A stretch of 21,014 bases of DNA from an uncultured Actinomycetes bacterium (GCA_903897155.1 CAIUAO010000083.1:1-21014); one strand, 5' to 3'. Positions 1 through 7,311 are shown, counted from the first letter of the stretch. Notes: generated by a model not told the origin, from the letters alone. Made by a program: numbers and translations.

Positions 1-2
1 AT

Positions 3-71
3 GCCTGGCTGGTCCTTACATTGAAGGCTGACGATGAGATCCATCAGAGAATTCTATTGCAGGTAGACTGA
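3..71 (+). CDS. 3' end of an unidentified protein (5'-truncated by window)
   Basis: The third frame is open from the window edge to a TGA at 69-71 and gives 22 residues ending in RILLQVD. The other two plus frames stop by base 33, so this is the best candidate for the tail of an upstream gene. The tail is hydrophobic at first (AWLVLTL) and then charged. It is too short to assign to a family. The next small ORF starts 4 bases after this stop, which would suit a shared transcript. That it is coding at all is an inference from the open frame and the tight spacing. Confidence 0.4.
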   Translation, partial: AWLVLTLKADDEIHQRILLQVD

Positions 72-75
72 TGCT

Positions 76-195
76 ATGAGCGAGTTCATCCCAAGTAAGA
101 CAGCGGAAGAATCACAAGAAGATGCTGCTGAAATTCAAGCCGCAAAAGATCGCGATGCTCAAATTGCTGCAGATAAGCCACCACATCACGAGTAA
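76..195 (+). CDS. Small acidic/Ala-rich hypothetical protein (39 aa)
   Basis: ATG at 76 opens a 39-codon frame ending in TAA at 193-195. A weak purine stretch (AGGTAG, 61-66) lies about 9 bases upstream and could serve as ribosome binding site. The product is very hydrophilic, rich in Ala, Asp, Glu and Lys, probably helical, and ends in PPHHE. It has no signal peptide, membrane segment or cysteine. It starts 4 bases after the stop of the upstream partial frame and runs head-on into the FmdB-type gene, with 7 bases between the two stop codons. I do not recognise a family. The composition resembles small helical actinobacterial proteins, but it could also be a chance frame. Confidence 0.45.
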   Translation: MSEFIPSKTAEESQEDAAEIQAAKDRDAQIAADKPPHHE

Positions 196-209
196 TAATT
201 AATTACTCG
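189..209. terminator. Perfect inverted repeat across two convergent stop codons (possible bidirectional terminator)
   Basis: CGAGTAAT (189-196) and ATTACTCG (202-209) are perfect reverse complements separated by a 5-base AATTA loop. The repeat contains the TAA of the small plus-strand ORF (193-195) and the TAA of the minus-strand FmdB gene (203-205). The stem is AT-rich and has no long U-tract on either side, so terminator strength would be modest. Position between convergent genes is the main argument. Confidence 0.35.
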
Positions 210-457
210 CTCTGCGCAGGTTTAGGCGCTGGAGTCGCAGCAGGTTTTGGAGTCTCTGCTTTTGGAGTACTTGTTTTTGTAGTGCGTGAATCAGTTTTGT
301 AGAAACCTGAGCCCTTGAAAACAACACCCACATTTGAATAGACCTTACGAACCTCACCCTTACATTCTGGGCATTCGGTGATAGCAGCATCAGAAAAGGA
401 CTGAACTGCCTCAAATTCATGGCCACAAGCCGAACAGGCGTATTCATAGGTTGGCAT
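203..457 (-). CDS. FmdB family zinc-ribbon protein
   Basis: An 84-aa protein beginning MPTYEYAC, the typical start of the FmdB/CxxC_CxxC_SSSS regulatory-type family. Two CxxC pairs (C8/C11 and C29/C32) form a small zinc ribbon, followed by an aromatic and basic stretch (GFYKTDSR, residues 51-58) that is also usual for the family. The rest is a low-complexity Pro/Ala/Lys tail, probably disordered. The molecular role of these proteins is poorly defined; the link to formamidase regulation is historical. In mycobacteria a homologous gene (Rv0991c) lies next to 5-formyl-THF cyclo-ligase; here the copC/copD pair separates them. ATG is at 455-457, and copC diverges from it across a 61-bp gap. Confidence 0.85.
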   Translation of the reverse strand: MPTYEYACSACGHEFEAVQSFSDAAITECPECKGEVRKVYSNVGVVFKGSGFYKTDSRTTKTSTPKAETPKPAATPAPKPAQSE

Positions 458-482
458 AGGAGTAAGTGTAAAGAAGTGAGAG

Positions 483-496
483 GATTAGCTCTAATC
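483..496. promoter_or_regulatory. 14-bp palindrome in the fmdB/copC divergent gap (candidate operator)
   Basis: GATTAG (483-488) and CTAATC (491-496) are perfect reverse complements around a central CT. The palindrome lies between the divergent starts of the FmdB gene (457) and copC (519), ten bases before the copC Shine-Dalgarno AAGGAG (506-511). Such a position would suit a repressor site acting on copC/copD. A 6-bp arm can also occur by chance, and no regulator is identifiable from the sequence. Confidence 0.25.
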
Positions 497-518
497 GAGG
501 AGATCAAGGAGTGAGTTC

Positions 519-1118
519 GTGCGTGTGAGAATGGGAATTGCAGCAATAGCGATGACAGCTTTGTCGCAGATTGGCTTCATGCCTAGCGTTCTAGCGAATT
601 CATTAGTTTCAACTTCTCCAGTGATGGGGGCAGTCTTAAGCGTTGCTCCAAATGCAGTCTCTGTTTCTGCAGCTGTATCACTTTTAACTGAAGGCAATAG
701 CATTTCGGTAACTGACCCAACAGGTAAGCAAGTTGATGATGGCTCGCTCACGGTCAGTGATATGACAGCTGTTATTGGCGTTAAGCCCCTGACTGCAAGT
801 GGAATCTACACAGTGAACTACACACTTCTAAGTGAAACAGAACCTCCGCTGACTGGTTCATTTACATTTTTGTTTAATGGGCCTCCATCTATCTCATCAC
901 CAAGTACCTCAGCTGCGCCAACACCTATTCAAACTTTGGCGTCAAAGCCAGCCGCATCAAACTCATCCGCAAACCTTTTTGTCATTATTTTGCTAGTAGT
1001 TGCAATTCTCGTTGGATTGTTCTTAGTTTGGTATGCACGTCTGATATGGAATGACTCAAAGAAATTGCGTAAGTCAAAGGCGGCACCCACTCGCGTGGCT
1101 AAGCGCAGCAGCAAGTAA
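519..1118 (+). CDS. CopC-domain protein, membrane-anchored, lacking histidines
   Basis: A 199-aa exported protein. Residues 1-26 form a signal peptide (MRVRMG, hydrophobic core, then SVLA). Residues 27-120 form a CopC-like beta domain starting LVSTSPVMGAVLSVAP, which corresponds to the family's H-x-x-L-x-x-S-x-P-x-x-G-x-x-L opening, and ending SGSFTF-like (LTGSFTFLFN). A Ser/Pro/Ala linker (121-150), one membrane helix (about 152-174) and a basic cytosolic tail (RKSKAAPTRVAKRSSK) follow, the usual actinobacterial YcnJ/CopC layout. The odd point is that the protein has no histidine or cysteine, so the canonical N-terminal Cu(II) ligand is absent. GTG at 519 is chosen because AAGGAG lies 7 bases upstream; ATG at 531 is an alternative. 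The copD/ctaG gene begins 5 bases downstream, so the two are probably cotranscribed. Confidence 0.8.
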   Translation: MRVRMGIAAIAMTALSQIGFMPSVLANSLVSTSPVMGAVLSVAPNAVSVSAAVSLLTEGNSISVTDPTGKQVDDGSLTVSDMTAVIGVKPLTASGIYTVNYTLLSETEPPLTGSFTFLFNGPPSISSPSTSAAPTPIQTLASKPAASNSSANLFVIILLVVAILVGLFLVWYARLIWNDSKKLRKSKAAPTRVAKRSSK

Positions 1119-1123
1119 CTCCA

Positions 1124-3034
1124 TTGATTCATCTCTTCTCTTTTACTTCACAGGTAAGCCACGGGCATGTAATAACATCAAATGCGGTTGTGCAACCACT
1201 TATCCCCCTTGTGAAAGATCTCAATCTCATTGCAATGATCTTCGCTATTGGGTTGCTCTATGCTGCAGGATTTCTTCTTACTGAAGTAAAAGGTGTACTG
1301 ACTTCTGAAGGCATACGTATCCGAAACCTTGCTCGCTTTGCAACCTTAGTCTGGCTTGTTACTGCCGTAGGTGGGGTCTTTATAGAAGTAGCAAATTTAT
1401 TGGGCCAAGGATTTTTAGACGCTTTCAATGTTAGCGTGGACCTAGAATTCTTATTCCAGACCTCTCTAGGCAGGGATTTTCTTTTCCAGATAATTGTCGG
1501 AGTTGTCCTACTTATTTCACTGGGAAGAGTGAAAAAGGTAGGGGGAATTTACCTAGGTCTCATAGCGACTCTTCTTGCTTTGATCATTCCGATTTTTCAA
1601 TCACATGCAAGTAGCGCAGGAAACCACGGGCTTGCAATCGGATCACTGATCTTCCACGTTTTATTTGTTTCACTCTGGGTGGGAGGCGTCATTGGATTAC
1701 TGGCAATTGCCCCGAGCGAGCGAGAACGTTCTATTACTCGCTTTAGCTCACTTGCCATGTGGTGCGCAATCATTGTTGGAGCTAGTGGAGTAATAAGTGC
1801 GTGGACGAGACTGAATTTTCTATCAGCCTGGGGATCACTCTATGGGGTACTTGTTATCTTAAAGATTGCACTTTTTGTGGTGCTTGTATTTATTGGAAGC
1901 AAACACCGTAAATTTATTATGACCAAGCTCACCGGCACACAGCAAGTATTTAGACTTCTTGGCAACGAAGCGCTCATAATGATTGAAACCGTTTGTATCG
2001 GGGGATTACTTTCTACAACGCAACCACCACTTTCGCAAGGCACTGTGAATCAAACAACTGATCAAATAGTTTCCATTACGGGACTGCGGATGCCAGATGC
2101 TCCAACTTTCTGGAGAGTGATGAGTGCATATGTGCCAGATGCAACCGTTATTGGAGTGCTACTTGTCATGACTGCTCTTTATGTGAAAGGCGTACTGGTA
2201 CTTAGTAAACGTGGTGATAAGTGGCCGGTAGGACGCACGGTTGCCTTTGCTTTAGGAGTTGGCGGTGTTGATTATGCGACAAGCGGTGGTTTAGGTGTTT
2301 ATGCACATTTTGCTTTTTCTTATCACATGATCGCTCATATGGTTTTAGGAATGATTGCCCCTATTGGGTTTGTTCTAAGCGCGCCTATTACTTTGGCACT
2401 TCGCACCCTTCCGCAAGGTCGCACAGATAAAGAACGTGGCTTACGTGGCACTCTGATTGCGCTCATTCACTCTCGTTATATGACGATCATGACGAACCCC
2501 ATCGTTGCCCTAGCAATCTTTGATGGTTCTCTCTTTGCACTCTACCTGACCCCGCTCTTTGGAACCTTAATGAAAAGCCATAGCGGTCACCTCTTTATGG
2601 ATCTGCACTTTTTACTTGCTGGGTATTTATTCTTTTATGTCATTATTGGAATAGATCCAAACCCTCGCAAGATTCCACATATTGTTCGCATCATTATTCT
2701 CTTTGCTGCCATGAGTATTCATGCATTCTTCTCTATTACATTGCTCTCTACCTCCACATTGATTGATGGCGGATATTTCACATCTCTTCACTCGCCGTGG
2801 GTGGTAAACCTTCTAACAGATCAGCACACAGGCGGAGCAATTGGCTGGGCAATGGGTGAGATTCCAATTTTGATTGCACTTGTTGCAACATTTATTCAAT
2901 GGGTAAGAGATGACTCAAAAGAATCCAGGCGTAGTGATCGTGCTTCAGATCGCGCAGCTGCAATGGGAGAAGATGATGAATTAGCTAAATACAATAAGTA
3001 TTTAGCACAGCTAAACCGCAGAGATGAGCGCTAG
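1124..3034 (+). CDS. Fused copper-resistance CopD / cytochrome oxidase assembly CtaG membrane protein
   Basis: A 636-aa polytopic membrane protein. The N-terminal half (about 35-320) is CopD-like, with repeated hydrophobic helices and H-containing segments (FHVLFVSLWVGGVIGLL). The C-terminal half (about 335-600) is a CtaG_caa3 domain, marked by APTFWRVMSAYVPD near residue 325, FSYHMIAHMVLGMIAPIG, HFLLAGYLFFYVIIGIDP near 500, and a late DQHTGGAIGWAMGEIP. The family moves or delivers copper in the membrane and helps build the Cu centres of the terminal oxidase. The start is uncertain: TTG at 1124 follows copC by 5 bases, but GTG at 1190 or ATG at 1235 would also precede the first helix, and none has a strong ribosome site. 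The charged C-terminal tail overlaps the stop of the opposite-strand 5-FCL gene by 4 bases. Confidence 0.85.
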   Translation: MIHLFSFTSQVSHGHVITSNAVVQPLIPLVKDLNLIAMIFAIGLLYAAGFLLTEVKGVLTSEGIRIRNLARFATLVWLVTAVGGVFIEVANLLGQGFLDAFNVSVDLEFLFQTSLGRDFLFQIIVGVVLLISLGRVKKVGGIYLGLIATLLALIIPIFQSHASSAGNHGLAIGSLIFHVLFVSLWVGGVIGLLAIAPSERERSITRFSSLAMWCAIIVGASGVISAWTRLNFLSAWGSLYGVLVILKIALFVVLVFIGSKHRKFIMTKLTGTQQVFRLLGNEALIMIETVCIGGLLSTTQPPLSQGTVNQTTDQIVSITGLRMPDAPTFWRVMSAYVPDATVIGVLLVMTALYVKGVLVLSKRGDKWPVGRTVAFALGVGGVDYATSGGLGVYAHFAFSYHMIAHMVLGMIAPIGFVLSAPITLALRTLPQGRTDKERGLRGTLIALIHSRYMTIMTNPIVALAIFDGSLFALYLTPLFGTLMKSHSGHLFMDLHFLLAGYLFFYVIIGIDPNPRKIPHIVRIIILFAAMSIHAFFSITLLSTSTLIDGGYFTSLHSPWVVNLLTDQHTGGAIGWAMGEIPILIALVATFIQWVRDDSKESRRSDRASDRAAAMGEDDELAKYNKYLAQLNRRDER

Positions 3035-3582
3035 AAGCGAACAATAATTGTGGGCGTTGCAGCAGCGCTTACTTTTTTATCGTGGGGTTCATGGGGCAAG
3101 TTCTCACTCACTAGCTCTGGTCCATAGATCATCGCGATACTCCACACATTAAATGCTGAGAGCGCAGATAGTGCGCGATCGTAAGAGCCGCCACCTTGTC
3201 CTAAACGATTACCCCCGCGATCAACTGCAAGTGCAGGCACTATTACTACATCGATGATGGATAGATCACTTATTGCTGGACCTACTGGCTCCATAATCTT
3301 TCCGCGCTTTTCCAAAATACTGCTAGCACCACTCCACTCGATCCACTCAAGGCTGTTATCGGCAGCTACTCTGGGTAGGAGCACTCTTTTGCCGCTATTT
3401 ATTAAAGAGAGATTGAGATCTTTAGTCTCTGGCTCTAATTCATATGAGATGTATGAAGCAATTACGTGGGCTCTTTGAATTTCGGCGCAGTTAGAAACAT
3501 GTAGCCAGGTGCTGGGGATGTAACTCTGCTCACGTTCTTTTCGAAATTCTAAGCGCAGCTCTCTCTTCTGCTCTGCTTCCAT
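3031..3582 (-). CDS. 5-formyltetrahydrofolate cyclo-ligase (MTHFS)
   Basis: A 183-aa protein of normal length for the 5-FCL family. It converts 5-formyl-THF to 5,10-methenyl-THF with ATP, recycling an inhibitory folate made by side activity of serine hydroxymethyltransferase. The signature loop DRGGNRLGQGGGSYDR lies at residues 121-136, preceded by the VIVPALAVD strand. The N-terminal basic helix KRELRLEFRKER and the C-terminal HEPHDKKVSAAATPTIIVRF complete the fold. ATG at 3580-3582 has AAGG about 7 bases upstream on the minus strand. It diverges from the gephyrin-like gene across 33 bases. In mycobacteria the same neighbourhood carries galU between these two genes; galU is missing here. Confidence 0.92.
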   Translation of the reverse strand: MEAEQKRELRLEFRKEREQSYIPSTWLHVSNCAEIQRAHVIASYISYELEPETKDLNLSLINSGKRVLLPRVAADNSLEWIEWSGASSILEKRGKIMEPVGPAISDLSIIDVVIVPALAVDRGGNRLGQGGGSYDRALSALSAFNVWSIAMIYGPELVSENLPHEPHDKKVSAAATPTIIVRF

Positions 3583-3615
3583 GGGATTACCTTAGAGAAG
3601 AAGTAGGGTGGAGTT

Positions 3616-4548
3616 GTGGATTTAGAAGCGGATTTATCGATGATCAGCGTGAAAGAGATGCTCACACAACTCCTTGAGATCTCATCTCCGCTTACCCCTT
3701 TTGATATGCCTTTATTAGATGCTCATGGCGCAACACTTGCTGAAGATATTTACGCAGGAGAACGTTTAGTACTTCGTAAAGGCTCACGTATTCGTTCTAC
3801 TCAAATTGGTTTAGCGGCATCAATTGGTCTAGCGAGTTTGCCAACACAGCCTCATCCACGTGTTGTTGTTATTTCAGCGGGAGATGACCTCGTTGAACCG
3901 GGCCAAAAACTTGAGACAGATGATGATGAATTTGAGACTAATTCATGGATGCTTTCAACTGCAGTGAAGGAAGCAGGGGCTGTGGGTTACCGAGTTCATG
4001 CAATTCCTGAAAACCATGCTCAACTTAAAGATGTTATTGAAGATCAGTTAGTCAGAGCTGATCTTGTTGTTATTAGCGGTGAGAGCAGGGATGGGTCATT
4101 TGATTTGATTGAATCTGTACTGCGTGAACTTGGTGACATTACTAGCGTCACTCCCAGTATTGAAGGTACATCAAGCCATAACTTTGGAACAATTGGGCCA
4201 GATAAGGTTCCGGTTATTACTTTGCCAGGAGAGCCAATCGCAGCATTTTTATCATGTGAAGTATTTGTGCGCCCGATGATTAGAAAGATGCTTGGAGTTT
4301 CAAATATTTTTCGCCCAACCATGAAAGCTAAAATTACCGCCGATGTTCAATCAGCAATCGGGGTCACCTCATTTGTTCGAGCCACGGTGCATAGCAATTC
4401 AGGTGAGAGCACCGTGACTCCACTTGCCGATCAGGCAGAGCTTTTTACTCTTTCCGATGCTCACGCCTTAATTGCCATACATGCTGATTCTCCCGGCGCT
4501 CTTGCGGGGGAGAGTGTGGAAATAATGGTTCTAGACCGTAGCAATTAG
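3616..4548 (+). CDS. Truncated gephyrin/MoeA-like protein lacking domain II (probable Glp-type division adaptor)
   Basis: A 310-aa member of the MoeA/gephyrin E-domain family; ordinary MoeA is about 400 aa. Residues 11-44 match the family's N-terminal helix (SVKEMLTQLL, PLLDAHGATLAED). The chain then jumps straight to VLRKGSRIRSTQIGLAASIG (51-70), so all of domain II, including the PPFDNSAMDGYA region, is absent. Domain III is kept: VVVISAGDDLVEPGQ (83-96), TNSWML (107-112), and GESRDGSFD (154-162) where MoeA has GGVSVGxxD. LPGEPIAAFLSCEVFVRP (202-219) replaces LPGNP, and SSHNFGTIG replaces the PGKP segment. Domain IV follows (about 225-310). The missing parts argue against molybdate insertion. 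GTG at 3616 follows a GGTGGAG stretch closely; ATG at 3640 (MISVKEML) is an equally good start. Gene order suggests a Glp-like, FtsZ-associated scaffold. Confidence 0.8.
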   Translation: MDLEADLSMISVKEMLTQLLEISSPLTPFDMPLLDAHGATLAEDIYAGERLVLRKGSRIRSTQIGLAASIGLASLPTQPHPRVVVISAGDDLVEPGQKLETDDDEFETNSWMLSTAVKEAGAVGYRVHAIPENHAQLKDVIEDQLVRADLVVISGESRDGSFDLIESVLRELGDITSVTPSIEGTSSHNFGTIGPDKVPVITLPGEPIAAFLSCEVFVRPMIRKMLGVSNIFRPTMKAKITADVQSAIGVTSFVRATVHSNSGESTVTPLADQAELFTLSDAHALIAIHADSPGALAGESVEIMVLDRSN

Positions 4549-4572
4549 AATTAATTTAACTAGTATTTATTC

Positions 4573-5151
4573 ATGAACGTAAGCTGGCCGGTAAAAATTA
4601 ACGACCATGAACTTTCGCTGCAACCAATCCGCAGACGTGATCAAAAGCGATGGTCTGAAGTTCGCAGAATTAATAGTGAATGGCTCGGCCCATGGGAGGC
4701 AACGCGTCCGAAGGTGGATAGTGAAGGGCCGCTTCCAACATTTGCTCAGATGGTTCGTCACTACAACCGCGAAGGGAAAGAACTTCGCCAGCTTGCACTT
4801 GCAATATGGATTCATGAAGGTGGAAAGAATAAATTTATTGGGCAGATCACTCTGGGAGGCATCGTCTTTGGTGCCTATAGGGGAGCTCATATCGGTTATT
4901 GGATTGATCAGCGTTATGCCAATCGTGGCTATGCAACAAGGGCGGTAAAAACCCTGACCCAATTTGGATTCAATGAGTTGCTCTTGCACCGTATTGAGAT
5001 CAGCATGAGGCCAGAGAATGTGGCATCGAAAAGAGTTGCTGAAAAAAGTGGGTATAAATTCGAGGGAGTTCGTGAACGTTTCTTGCATATAGATGGTGAT
5101 TGGCGCGATCACTTGACCTATGTTGCAGAAAACCCTAAAAATTTAAATTAG
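4573..5151 (+). CDS. RimJ/RimL-type GNAT N-acetyltransferase
   Basis: A 192-aa GNAT protein of the RimJ/RimL branch, which acetylates protein N-termini or small amines from acetyl-CoA. The acetyl-CoA binding motif A is IGYWIDQRYANRGYATRAV (107-125) with the R/Q-x-x-G-x-A core. The second conserved block NVASKRVAEKSGYKFEGVRER (149-169) is typical of RimJ. The residue after GY differs from well-studied RimL, so the substrate cannot be named. ATG at 4573 follows an AT-rich 24-base gap that may hold its own promoter (TAGTAT at 4560-4565), so coupling to the upstream gephyrin-like gene is not certain. The same moeA-rimJ-membrane protein order occurs in mycobacteria (Rv0994-Rv0996). Confidence 0.88.
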   Translation: MNVSWPVKINDHELSLQPIRRRDQKRWSEVRRINSEWLGPWEATRPKVDSEGPLPTFAQMVRHYNREGKELRQLALAIWIHEGGKNKFIGQITLGGIVFGAYRGAHIGYWIDQRYANRGYATRAVKTLTQFGFNELLLHRIEISMRPENVASKRVAEKSGYKFEGVRERFLHIDGDWRDHLTYVAENPKNLN

Positions 5152-5206
5152 GACATAGCGCCCAAATCCACGCTTTTACCCCTGACTACCTTTATCGTTA
5201 CATTCC

Positions 5207-5956
5207 ATGGCGTCGGGTCTTATCTACCTCATCATCCTTGGCATGTGGGGTGCTTACTTTCTCCCGCGCTGGTTGACCCACCATGATGCATCAACAGGCC
5301 GAGCAACTGAGAGATATAAAAGCGCAATGAAAGTTGTTGCATCAACTCCTAACATTCCAGAGCCAATTGATGCTGATAAGAAAAGACAAACTTTGCTTGT
5401 GAGACGAGTAATTTTTGGAATACTGTTCACTGCATTTGCTGCAACATCAGGTGCTGTGGTCACAGGAGTAATTACAACTTCTATACTTTTAATTCCAACA
5501 ACAGCGTTTGCAATTTATCTTATTAATGTCAGGCGCCAAGTTGTCGCAGCGCAACTTAAAGTAAGACGACTGCGCGCACTTCAAACTATTGCAACTGCTG
5601 AAATCAAACTTGATCCAACTGTTCGTATTTCACTTGGTCACGAAGTCCCTGAGTCATCTCCAGAACATTGGATTCCACTTGCTGAAAGGCCTGACACCGC
5701 AGGAATAACAGTTATTCCAAAAGATCGCGTAGCAACACAAGGTGGTTGGTCTCCTGTTGCAGTGCCTAAACCAACATATGCAACTGCGCCAAAGGCTTTC
5801 ACGCCTAAAAGAATTATTGACCTTACTGTTCCAGGGCATTGGAGCGCAGAGCAAGAGCGTCAGCAAGTGTTGGAAGTCGCAACGCGAGATGAACTCTTTG
5901 ATCAAGAGCTTGCAGAGCAGGCAGCGCAAGCACGGGATATTGCTTCTAACCAATAA
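5207..5956 (+). CDS. Three-helix membrane protein, Rv0996-like (probable GlpR-type receptor)
   Basis: A 249-aa protein. It has an N-terminal membrane helix (about 4-20, GLIYLIILGMWGAYFLP), a polar segment (21-63), two close hydrophobic segments (about 66-83 and 86-106), then a basic and helical region (RRQVVAAQLKVRRLRALQTIATAE, 109-131) and a long, probably disordered cytosolic tail. Near the end is RIIDLTVPGHW (201-211), followed by an acidic, Glu/Gln-rich helix. Position after the MoeA-like gene and rimJ matches M. tuberculosis Rv0996. In C. glutamicum a membrane receptor (GlpR) recruits the gephyrin-like Glp to the division site. I infer, but cannot prove by eye, that this is the same family. 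The minus-strand PMT gene ends 15 bases downstream. Confidence 0.7.
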   Translation: MASGLIYLIILGMWGAYFLPRWLTHHDASTGRATERYKSAMKVVASTPNIPEPIDADKKRQTLLVRRVIFGILFTAFAATSGAVVTGVITTSILLIPTTAFAIYLINVRRQVVAAQLKVRRLRALQTIATAEIKLDPTVRISLGHEVPESSPEHWIPLAERPDTAGITVIPKDRVATQGGWSPVAVPKPTYATAPKAFTPKRIIDLTVPGHWSAEQERQQVLEVATRDELFDQELAEQAAQARDIASNQ

Positions 5957-5971
5957 GCTTCTAACGAATAG

Positions 5972-7285
5972 CTAGATCCAAGAAGGCAGCCACATCATGC
6001 TTGACCAGTGGCTATAGGAAATAATTCCGCCTGTAAAGAGCGGGAAGAAATATAAGAAATTCAGAACAATCAGTGCGATAAATCCATATGTAGCATAACG
6101 GCGTACCTGAGGTGTATTTCCATCCTTATCTGGTTCAAGGAACTTTGATAAGACAAAGACAATAATCAAAATAATGAATGGCTCAAAAGCGATTGCATAG
6201 AAGGTAAAGACCGTGCGCTTTTGCCAGGCAAACCACGGCAAGTAACCAGCAGCAAGACTAAGTAGTAGCAGAATATTTGTGCGCTCTCTGTGGGTAATCC
6301 AATAACCAAAAGCAATGGCGATAGCAATGACGCCCGCCCACCAGAGTAGAGGCGTACCAAGTGCAAGAACTTCTTGCGAGCAAGCTTTTATTCCGCAACC
6401 AGATGGTGTTTGATAGAAAAATGATGTTGGTCTTCCCATAACCAGCCAACTCCATGGATTAGCAGAGTAGCCGTGTGGGGTTATCAAGTGTGTATGAAAG
6501 TAAAGAATCTCTGAGTGGTAATGCCACCATGAGCGAATTGCGCTGGGAATGAAATCAAAGAAACCACCGCTATGTGTCTTAGCCCAATTTCTGTCATATC
6601 CAGATAAGTTAGAAAACCATCCAATCCAGCTCGCTATGTATATAAAGGCGGGAAGAAGAATGTATTGAGTAAAGCGCACATGCGCTTTCTCTCTTATTTG
6701 GCTGTTTCTGTAATCAATATAAAGAACATAGAGAAGGTATGCAGCTATGTAATAGACCCCGCTCCACTTTGTTGCGGCAGCAAGTCCGAGAGATATCCCG
6801 GCAAGAGTATGAGCGCCTCTGAGAAGAAAATAAAAGGCGAGCAAGGTAAAAAACATAAGAAAGATATCAAGGAGAGCGGTTCTAGACATAACAAGGTTTA
6901 AACCATCGGCGCTCATGAGAACTGCTGCTGTAAGACTTAGGAAGTAATTATGGAAGAGTTCTTTAGCAACATAGAAAACAAGCACGATAGATGCTGTGCC
7001 AATCAGAGCAGCTGCGATTCGCCAACCAAACTCATGAAATCCAAGAAGTTTGATCCCTGCTGCGATCACCCACTTACCGATAGGTGGATGAACAATAAAT
7101 TGAGCGAGATGAGTTTTTGGATCTATTTCAACGCCGTGGTGCAAAAGTGAATTCGCATTTTGTGCGTAATAGACCTCATCGAAGACGAAGCCCTTTGGGT
7201 ACTGCAAATGCCAGAGTCTAAAGATCAAAGCAACAAGAGCAAGGCCCCCTACGGACATGCGCTCATGAAGTTTGGTCACTACCAA
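5972..7285 (-). CDS. Dolichyl/polyprenyl-phosphate-mannose--protein mannosyltransferase (PMT family)
   Basis: A 437-aa GT39-type membrane enzyme that transfers mannose from polyprenyl-phosphate-mannose to Ser/Thr of exported proteins during Sec translocation. The catalytic DE pair lies in FVFDEVYYAQNA (D36, E37), just after the first helix, and is followed by the family's VHPPIGKW (65-72) and RTALLDIFLMFF. Many hydrophobic helices follow, and the C-terminal SHWSSMMWLPSWI matches the family end. It is shorter than the mycobacterial homologue Rv1002c. TTG at 7283-7285 is the longest start; ATG at 7256-7258 (MSVGGLALVAL) gives 428 aa and leaves more room for a promoter, so I consider both possible. 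The gene diverges from rsmI, as it does in mycobacteria. Confidence 0.88.
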   Translation of the reverse strand: MVVTKLHERMSVGGLALVALIFRLWHLQYPKGFVFDEVYYAQNANSLLHHGVEIDPKTHLAQFIVHPPIGKWVIAAGIKLLGFHEFGWRIAAALIGTASIVLVFYVAKELFHNYFLSLTAAVLMSADGLNLVMSRTALLDIFLMFFTLLAFYFLLRGAHTLAGISLGLAAATKWSGVYYIAAYLLYVLYIDYRNSQIREKAHVRFTQYILLPAFIYIASWIGWFSNLSGYDRNWAKTHSGGFFDFIPSAIRSWWHYHSEILYFHTHLITPHGYSANPWSWLVMGRPTSFFYQTPSGCGIKACSQEVLALGTPLLWWAGVIAIAIAFGYWITHRERTNILLLLSLAAGYLPWFAWQKRTVFTFYAIAFEPFIILIIVFVLSKFLEPDKDGNTPQVRRYATYGFIALIVLNFLYFFPLFTGGIISYSHWSSMMWLPSWI

Positions 7286-7311
7286 AGCCTAAAGCCTGCG
7301 AGAATTAGCCA

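Noticed and set aside
199..546. 115-codon minus-strand frame over the FmdB gene and the copC leader
   Set aside because: It overlaps the FmdB frame with its CxxC motifs, crosses the divergent promoter region, and shows no domain.
4567..5112. 181-codon open frame antisense to the RimJ-type gene
   Set aside because: It lies entirely opposite a clear GNAT gene with intact motifs. The translation is rich in Cys, His and Thr with no domain pattern, as expected of a shadow frame.
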